Below, piece after piece: positions 59,042-64,000 of a stretch of DNA of 64,000 nt (positions are counted from its first letter, which is position 1; each line of letters begins with the position of its first letter). Source of the stretch: Peribacillus sp. Bi96 (lineage in GTDB: Bacteria; Bacillota; Bacilli; Bacillales; DSM-1321); the NCBI RefSeq assembly GCF_918698115.1, contig NZ_CAKKLV010000011.1, positions 62,001-126,000 of the forward strand, read 5' to 3'. Below the pieces are notes generated by a model. It did no database searches, was not told where the DNA came from, and worked only from the letters and a program-made list of their open reading frames with translations. The translations under genes and the position numbers were made by a program.

Positions 59042-59047
59042 ATTGGA

Positions 59048-59614
59048 ATGAATACATTTGCTGGAGAAATCATCACCTTATTGCTAATGGCATTTGCGTT
59101 GGGAATGGATGCCTTTTCAGTCGGCCTTGGAATGGGAATGTTTAAGCTGAGGTTAAGGCAAATACTTTATATAGGGCTGATAGTAGGCATTTTTCATATG
59201 TGGATGCCCTTGCTTGGTATGGGGGCAGGCCGTTTCATTTCAGAGAAATTCGGGACCTTTGCTACATACGCCGGAGGTCTATTGCTGATCGTTCTTGGCA
59301 TACAGATGTTTATCCCAGGTAAAAAGGGTGAAGCCGGTAGCAGGGAAAATAAGATGCTGGCACCTGTTGGGAAAGGTCTATTCATTTTTGCTTTAGGCGT
59401 AAGCTTGGATAGCTTTTCGGTGGGATTGACCCTTGGAATTTATGGTGCGAAGATGATTTTGACGATTCTGTGTTTTGGGATGGCCGCCACTCTTTTAACG
59501 TGGGCAGGGCTTTTGCTTGGAAGAAGAATGCAGGGATTGCTTGGTGTTTATAGTGAGATACTTGGAGGAAGCATTCTATGTGCATTTGGTTTGAAATTAT
59601 TGTTCTCTTTTTAA
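59048..59614 (+). CDS. mntP: Manganese efflux pump MntP
   Basis: A 188-residue inner-membrane protein with six hydrophobic segments in two repeats. Each repeat has the conserved acidic motif, [11 protein letters not shown] in the first and [11 protein letters not shown] in the second, thought to bind Mn(II). Exports excess manganese. Corresponds to B. subtilis YwlD in position between ywlC and ywlE. The Shine-Dalgarno is partly within a hairpin. Followed by a terminator. Confidence 0.93.
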   Translation: MNTFAGEIITLLLMAFALGMDAFSVGLGMGMFKLRLRQILYIGLIVGIFHMWMPLLGMGAGRFISEKFGTFATYAGGLLLIVLGIQMFIPGKKGEAGSRENKMLAPVGKGLFIFALGVSLDSFSVGLTLGIYGAKMILTILCFGMAATLLTWAGLLLGRRMQGLLGVYSEILGGSILCAFGLKLLFSF

Positions 59615-59643
59615 TGTATGTAACTACATATCTTTCCTTCCTC

Positions 59644-59679
59644 AACTGTTCCGATTACCGGGGCGGTTTTTATTTTTTT
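59644..59679 (+). terminator. Terminator of mntP
   Basis: AACTGTTCCG pairs with CGGGGCGGTT through several G-U pairs, loop ATTAC, then TTTATTTTTTT. Confidence 0.65.
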
Positions 59680-59748
59680 ATGACGATCTCAATAAAGGGA
59701 GAAGATTTGGGGTGATAGCTTATAATGAATAAAAAAGGAGGCGTTAAC

Positions 59749-60192
59749 ATGATTCGAGTATTATTTGTATGTACAGGCAACACATGCAGAAGCCCCATGG
59801 CAGAAGCGATTTTAAAAAATAAGAATATTGCGGGGGTTGAAGTGAAGTCCGCCGGTGTTTATGCTTCAGCTGGCCAAGATGCTTCAATGCATGCTAAAAA
59901 TGTTATAACTGAAAATGATATAGTGCATAACCATTATTCAACGCCTTTATCCGAGAAGGAAATGGAGTGGGCTACTCATATTTTCACCATGACGGAAGGG
60001 CATAAAGCAGTCATTATCAGAGCAAACCCCAAAATAATTGATAAGACGTTTACTTTAAAAGAATTCATTATTGACGATAAATATGATAGAGACATAATAG
60101 ATCCATTTGGTGGTTCAGAAGACCTTTATCGGGAAACGTTCAGACAACTGCAAGAGCTAATAGAAGAATTAGTTATACGGCTGAAAGAGTAA
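59749..60192 (+). CDS. ywlE: Protein-arginine phosphatase YwlE
   Basis: A 147-residue member of the low-molecular-weight phosphatase fold that removes phosphate from phosphoarginine, opposing the kinase McsB. P-loop VCTGNTCRSPMAE carries nucleophile Cys8 and Arg14; the threonine after Cys-x-Gly-Asn in this loop marks arginine rather than tyrosine phosphatases. The general acid Asp is in DPFGG. ATG 59749 is seven bases from AAAGGAGG; the open frame from 59725 is rejected. A chemoreceptor gene follows at 21 bp. Confidence 0.93.
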   Translation: MIRVLFVCTGNTCRSPMAEAILKNKNIAGVEVKSAGVYASAGQDASMHAKNVITENDIVHNHYSTPLSEKEMEWATHIFTMTEGHKAVIIRANPKIIDKTFTLKEFIIDDKYDRDIIDPFGGSEDLYRETFRQLQELIEELVIRLKE

Positions 60193-60213
60193 ACAGTCTA
60201 CAGGGGGAAAAGA

Positions 60214-61503
60214 ATGGCGGAAAGAACACGTTATAAGTTTGGCTTGCGAAAAAAATTAGTTATCTTCATCACAGTCCTTGCTCTGATCACGTATTCGAGC
60301 TCGGCATTTTTCATATTCGTGGTCCATCCTATGTTTTTTGAAAAAATGAGTTCGCTAAGTTTTAATGTAGTGACGCTGATGTTAGGTATATTGTGGTCAG
60401 GAATTCTTGCGTTTTTTGCAGCCGGCCTTATTACTAAACCCCTGCAAAGACTAGAAAAAGTTGTGTTACGTGCGGCAGAGGGAAGGGTAAGTGAAGAAGT
60501 CGTGTTGTCGAAGACGGATGATGAAATCCGTTCATTAGGCACTGCTTTCAACCATATGCTTTCTAACCTGCGGGAAATGGTTCAAAATATTGAAGAGAAT
60601 TTCCATGAGACCAACCAAAAGGTCATCCATATCTCGCGAGAATCTTCCAAAGCATCGGAACAGGCTGAAAATATAGCAAGAACCATTGAGGAAATTTCAA
60701 AAGGGGCAGATACATCTGCCACTTCCATCATGAATACTGCAGAATCCATTGATGATGTCATCACAATTGCCCAAAAGGTTCAAACTAAAGCACAGGAATC
60801 ATTTGGATTGTCCAGTGAAATGGCTAATGAACTCATTCAGAGTAAAGAGGTGGTCAAATCCTTGGTTGATGGCATTAAACAATTGGCTGAAGAAAATCAA
60901 CAGTCGCTGAAAACAGTCAAGCGTTTAGAAGAAAATGCCAAAAAGGTGGAACGAATCATCGAGCTTGTCGGCAATATTGCAGCTCAGACAAACCTGCTGG
61001 CACTGAATGCTTCCATTGAGGCTGCACGGGCAGGTGAACATGGAAAAGGGTTTGCTGTTGTCGCTGAAGAAGTCCGCTTGTTAGCAGATCAAAGTGCTAA
61101 GGCTGTTCAAGGCATTTCGAACTTAGTCCAAAATATTCAAGTTGAGGTCCAGGCTGTTGTGAAACAAATCAACGATCAGGTCATCTCTGCAAATGAAGCA
61201 GCCCAAAAGGGGACCGATACGGATATGGCGATTCGTGGAATGACAAAAACGGTACATAATGTTGTCGTTGCGGTAAAAGATATTACTGAGCTTGTTGACC
61301 TTCAAATGGAAAGTGTAGAGGAAACATCAAGGCAGTCCCAAGAAGTGGCTGCGATTGCAGAAGAAACATCTGCTGGAGCGGAAGAAGTAACGGCTACGAC
61401 GAACGAGCAAGCAATCGTCATGGAAAACGTCGAAAAATCGGCGATGGAACTTAAAGAGCAAGCGGAAAAATTGAATAGGACCATTATTCGCTTTCACACT
61501 TGA
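60214..61503 (+). CDS. Methyl-accepting chemotaxis protein with almost no external domain
   Basis: A 429-residue chemoreceptor. Two hydrophobic segments (about 15-34 and 43-66) enclose under ten outside residues, so it lacks a normal ligand-binding domain. A HAMP domain follows ([20 protein letters not shown], about 68-120), then a long coiled-coil signalling domain with the conserved hairpin tip [27 protein letters not shown] region and [10 protein letters not shown]. It should form dimers coupling to CheW/CheA and may sense membrane or cytoplasmic state. It lies between ywlE and rpiB, adjacent in B. subtilis. ATG after AGGGGGA; terminator follows. Confidence 0.92.
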   Translation: MAERTRYKFGLRKKLVIFITVLALITYSSSAFFIFVVHPMFFEKMSSLSFNVVTLMLGILWSGILAFFAAGLITKPLQRLEKVVLRAAEGRVSEEVVLSKTDDEIRSLGTAFNHMLSNLREMVQNIEENFHETNQKVIHISRESSKASEQAENIARTIEEISKGADTSATSIMNTAESIDDVITIAQKVQTKAQESFGLSSEMANELIQSKEVVKSLVDGIKQLAEENQQSLKTVKRLEENAKKVERIIELVGNIAAQTNLLALNASIEAARAGEHGKGFAVVAEEVRLLADQSAKAVQGISNLVQNIQVEVQAVVKQINDQVISANEAAQKGTDTDMAIRGMTKTVHNVVVAVKDITELVDLQMESVEETSRQSQEVAAIAEETSAGAEEVTATTNEQAIVMENVEKSAMELKEQAEKLNRTIIRFHT

Positions 61504-61512
61504 GATTTTCCT

Positions 61513-61544
61513 GCAGGAAACCTAAGCCGGTTTCCTGCTTTTTT
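61513..61544 (+). terminator. Terminator of ywlE-MCP unit
   Basis: GCAGGAAACC pairs perfectly with GGTTTCCTGC over six bases, then six T residues. Confidence 0.9.
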
Positions 61545-61631
61545 ATGCGCTTAAAAAACGTCGGCCATCCTTTATCTTTTCATAATTTTGTGACACAATA
61601 AAATCAAATAAAAAGCAAGAGGAGGATTTTG

Positions 61632-62078
61632 ATGAAAGTTGCGATTGCTTCGGATCATGGTGGTATTCATATTCGTGAAGAAATAAAGAATTTAATGAAT
61701 GAGTTACAGATTCCATATGAGGATTTTGGCTGTGAATGCAGTACGTCAGTGGATTATCCGGATTATGCCCTGCCGGTTGCAGAAAAAGTAGCAAATGGTG
61801 AGTTTGATCGTGGAATTTTAATCTGTGGCACAGGAATTGGGATGAGCATTGCAGCGAATAAGGTTAAAGGGATACGATGTGCTTTGGTTCATGATGTCTA
61901 TAGTGCGAAATTGACCCGTCAGCATAATGACACCAATATGTTAGCAATGGGGGAACGTGTAATTGGCCCGGGTCTTGCCAGGGAAATTGCACAAACATGG
62001 CTGACCTCGGAATTTGAAGGCGGTCGTCATCAAAACAGGATCGGTAAGATAGCCGAGTATGAAGGGAAACACAGCTAA
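61632..62078 (+). CDS. rpiB: Ribose-5-phosphate isomerase B
   Basis: Interconverts ribose 5-phosphate and ribulose 5-phosphate. 148 residues. MKVAIASDHGGIHIREEI has the Asp-His pair, ICGTGIGMSIAANK holds the catalytic cysteine, and HNDTNMLAMGERVIG completes the site. ATG 61632 follows AGAGGAGGA; a TTG immediately before it is not needed. Corresponds to B. subtilis YwlF. Confidence 0.96.
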   Translation: MKVAIASDHGGIHIREEIKNLMNELQIPYEDFGCECSTSVDYPDYALPVAEKVANGEFDRGILICGTGIGMSIAANKVKGIRCALVHDVYSAKLTRQHNDTNMLAMGERVIGPGLAREIAQTWLTSEFEGGRHQNRIGKIAEYEGKHS

Positions 62079-62160
62079 TCGTTAAGGTTGTGGAAAAAGA
62101 GCTAGAAAGACCTCTCTTTTCTTCCAACAGCAAGTTTTCATATTGAAAGGAGGCGTTTTC

Positions 62161-62754
62161 ATGACAAGTGATGCTACAATTTCAAACGAGCTTGATATAT
62201 GGGAAAACCAGTTTCGGATACTATTGAATGAGTTTCAAGAAGAGGCAGCTTTAAAAGAGAAACAGCTATTGGTAATCGGCTGCAGTACGAGTGAAGTGAT
62301 CGGGAAGCGAATTGGGACCGAAGGAACGCTTGATGTTGCGGGGATGATTTTTTCTGTAGTGAAGGATTTTCAAGAAAAAACGGGCGTTTTTGTTGCTTTT
62401 CAATGTTGTGAGCATCTAAATAGGGCCCTGGTTTTACAAAGAGAAACGGCGGTTCGAAAAGATTATGAAGAAGTGTCGGTGGTACCGGTCAGAACAGCTG
62501 GGGGATCGATGGCAACGTACGCCTATCAACAATGGAAAGATGCTGTCGTCGTTGAGCATATTAAAGCGGAAGCTGGGATAGACATTGGGGACACCTTCAT
62601 TGGCATGCATCTAAAACATGTGGCCGTTCCTGTTCGATCTACCATTAAAGAAATAGGACATGCACATGTGACCATGGCAAAAACCCGCCCGAAACTGATT
62701 GGCGGAGAGCGAGCCGTTTATCGGGACAGCTCCGAAAACAAGAGGTGTACGTAA
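62161..62754 (+). CDS. ywlG: UPF0340 family protein YwlG
   Basis: A 197-residue soluble protein of the UPF0340 (TIGR01440) family, always near glyA or rpiB in Bacilli. Conserved segments: [61 protein letters not shown] and the final [17 protein letters not shown] stretch ([15 protein letters not shown]). No known activity. ATG 62161 is eight to nine bases after AAAGGAGG; an upstream frame to 62143 would run through this site. Confidence 0.93.
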   Translation: MTSDATISNELDIWENQFRILLNEFQEEAALKEKQLLVIGCSTSEVIGKRIGTEGTLDVAGMIFSVVKDFQEKTGVFVAFQCCEHLNRALVLQRETAVRKDYEEVSVVPVRTAGGSMATYAYQQWKDAVVVEHIKAEAGIDIGDTFIGMHLKHVAVPVRSTIKEIGHAHVTMAKTRPKLIGGERAVYRDSSENKRCT

Positions 62755-62771
62755 ACTTATAGGTAAGTGAG

Positions 62772-62804
62772 ACAGCATTTCTCGGATGGGGAATGCTGTT
62801 TTTG
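62772..62804 (+). terminator. Terminator of rpiB-ywlG
   Basis: ACAGCATT pairs with AATGCTGT over a 12-base loop, then five T residues. Confidence 0.8.
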
Positions 62805-62945
62805 TATAATTTGTTAAAAAGATAAAAAAATGTAAAGGTTAATAGTAAGATTCACAATAAAAAAGTTTTTATCTTACGTTAATCGAATGGTTTTTTCGCT
62901 AATCAAATATAGGGTAAAAGGGCTATTCAGCTTGAAATGGATGTC

Positions 62946-62990
62946 AAATACGAACGTTTTTAAAAGAAAAAACATTTAATGTTCGATAAA
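62946..62990 (+). promoter_or_regulatory. Paired PurR boxes upstream of glyA
   Basis: AAATACGAACGTT (62946-62958) and, inverted, a box around 62978-62990 (minus strand TTTATCGAACATT) each fit the PurBox AWWWCCGAACWWT with two mismatches. Taken as 14-mers they are separated by 17 bp, the spacing of functional PurR operators in B. subtilis, where glyA is in the PurR regulon. The remaining gap (62805-63138) shows no other clear signal. Confidence 0.75.
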
Positions 62991-63138
62991 AATAGACTAT
63001 CACTTCTAAAATAGACATGTTAAAATGGAATAGAATTTTCTAATAACTATAGGTAAGGCTTTTTCATGTCTTTTTGAAGACATGTTGCACATAAATACTA
63101 AAAAGCGAATCACGCACAATTTGGGGAGGAATTACGGA

Positions 63139-64000
63139 ATGAATCGTTTAGCAAAGCAAGATGAGCAAGTGTTTAACGCAATTCAACTGGAATTAGGGCG
63201 TCAAAGAAGTAAAATTGAGCTTATTGCTTCTGAAAACTTCGTGAGTGAAGCTGTCATGGAAGCGCAAGGGTCGGTCCTAACTAATAAGTATGCAGAAGGT
63301 TACCCTGGAAAACGCTACTATGGCGGATGTGAGTATGTCGACATCGTTGAAGATCTAGCGCGTGAGCGTGCGAAAGAAATTTTCGGCGGGGAGTATGTGA
63401 ACGTGCAGCCTCACTCTGGAGCTCAAGCCAATATGGCCGTTTACTTTACAGTACTTCAAACTGGAGACACAGTGCTTGGGATGAACCTTTCCCATGGAGG
63501 TCACTTAACACATGGAAGTCCAGTTAACTTCAGTGGCGTTAACTACAATTTTGTTGAATATGGTGTAGACGAAAAAGATCACCGTATCGATTACAATGAC
63601 GTATTGGAAAAAGCACGTCAGCACAAACCGAAATTGATCGTAGCTGGTGCAAGTGCATATCCACGAGAAATTGATTTCAAGCGATTCCGTGAAATTGCAG
63701 ATGAAGTTGGGGCTTATTTAATGGTCGATATGGCGCATATCGCAGGTTTAGTTGCGGCGGGATTACATCAAAGTCCGATTCCTTATGCTGACTTTGTAAC
63801 GACAACTACTCATAAAACACTTCGCGGACCACGCGGAGGGATGATCATCTGTAAAGAAGAATTCGGTAAGAAAATTGATAAATCCATCTTCCCTGGAATT
63901 CAAGGCGGGCCGCTGATGCATGTAATATCCGCTAAGGCTGTTGCATTCGGCGAAGCGCTTCAAGATGATTTTAAAGTGTATGCACAACAAATCATCGACA
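63139..64000 (+). CDS. glyA: Serine hydroxymethyltransferase, N-terminal part (cut by window end)
   Basis: PLP enzyme converting serine and tetrahydrofolate to glycine and methylene-THF, the main one-carbon source. The first 287 codons are present and open; the gene continues past the window. [35 protein letters not shown] and [13 protein letters not shown] are typical; the PLP lysine is Lys226 in [17 protein letters not shown] 63139 follows GGGGAGGA. Paired PurR boxes upstream predict repression by purines. Confidence 0.97.
   Translation, partial: MNRLAKQDEQVFNAIQLELGRQRSKIELIASENFVSEAVMEAQGSVLTNKYAEGYPGKRYYGGCEYVDIVEDLARERAKEIFGGEYVNVQPHSGAQANMAVYFTVLQTGDTVLGMNLSHGGHLTHGSPVNFSGVNYNFVEYGVDEKDHRIDYNDVLEKARQHKPKLIVAGASAYPREIDFKRFREIADEVGAYLMVDMAHIAGLVAAGLHQSPIPYADFVTTTTHKTLRGPRGGMIICKEEFGKKIDKSIFPGIQGGPLMHVISAKAVAFGEALQDDFKVYAQQIID

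Noticed and set aside
58973..59047. Manganese (yybP-ykoY) riboswitch before mntP
   Set aside because: The gap is only 75 bp and lacks the conserved loops; only a simple hairpin is present.

Overview
The window is about 64 kb of a low-GC Gram-positive chromosome from an endospore-forming Bacillales. It carries the sporulation genes gerQ, rsfA, pbpG, spo0F and spoIIR, bacillithiol biosynthesis (bshB2), strong AGGAGG ribosome binding sites, frequent TTG/GTG starts, and promoters of the Bacillus SigA, SigF and SigH types. From about 11 kb to the end, gene content and order follow the ywd-ywf-ywg-ywh-ywi-ywj-ywl segment of Bacillus subtilis. The extra genes (fused isobutyryl-CoA mutase, two adjacent acyl-CoA dehydrogenases, an unusual chemoreceptor) point to a relative outside the subtilis group. 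Peribacillus (the former B. simplex group) is my guess, an inference from gene content only. It is ordinary chromosome: no prophage, insertion sequence, CRISPR array, rRNA or tRNA was seen.

Layout. 0-1.4 kb: end of a HAD phosphatase and a PQQ-type sugar dehydrogenase lipoprotein. 1.4-2.6 kb: a gene-free array of about 50 units of a 21-bp repeat, the strangest structure here. 2.6-4.3 kb: a MarR regulator and MFS exporter behind a perfect 22-bp operator palindrome. 4.5-6.5 kb (minus): bshB2, yojF and pdxK. 6.9-9.3 kb: molybdenum cofactor operon mobA-moaE-moaD-moeB. 9.4-11.3 kb (minus): a general stress protein and a phospholipase-D-like membrane protein. 11.4-20.5 kb: ung, ywdI, ywdK, gerQ, chdC, pta, lipL, rsfA, ywfO, ywgA. 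20.5-28.6 kb: tautomerase, site-2 protease, ywhD, pbpG, speE-speB, ywiB-argS. 28.8-30.9 kb (minus): uvsE and a cardiolipin synthase.

31-42 kb is a fatty-acid and branched-chain acyl-CoA catabolism block: fadF behind a FadR-type operator, then thiolase, hydroxyacyl-CoA dehydrogenase, two acyl-CoA dehydrogenases, a TetR regulator and icmF behind a promoter that carries a cre-like site and a second palindrome. 42-53.6 kb is a housekeeping run: rpoE, pyrG (with the reiterative-transcription attenuator leader), ywjG, spo0F, fbaA, ywjH, murA, glpX, rho, rpmE, tdk. 53.8-64 kb: an unknown lipoprotein, prfA-prmC, a dispersed GC-rich repeat, spoIIR (SigF promoter), a cluster of DnaA boxes in front of ywlC, mntP, ywlE, a chemoreceptor, rpiB, ywlG and the start of glyA behind paired PurR boxes.

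No clearly new multi-gene system is visible. The best candidates for something undescribed are the 21-bp array, whose dyad-symmetric core recurs every two helical turns, the hairpin at the mntP ribosome binding site, the altered HKD motifs of the phospholipase-D-like protein, and the long SpoIIR tail. Several start codons were moved from the longest possible ORF to the codon best spaced from a Shine-Dalgarno sequence; this is stated in each entry.
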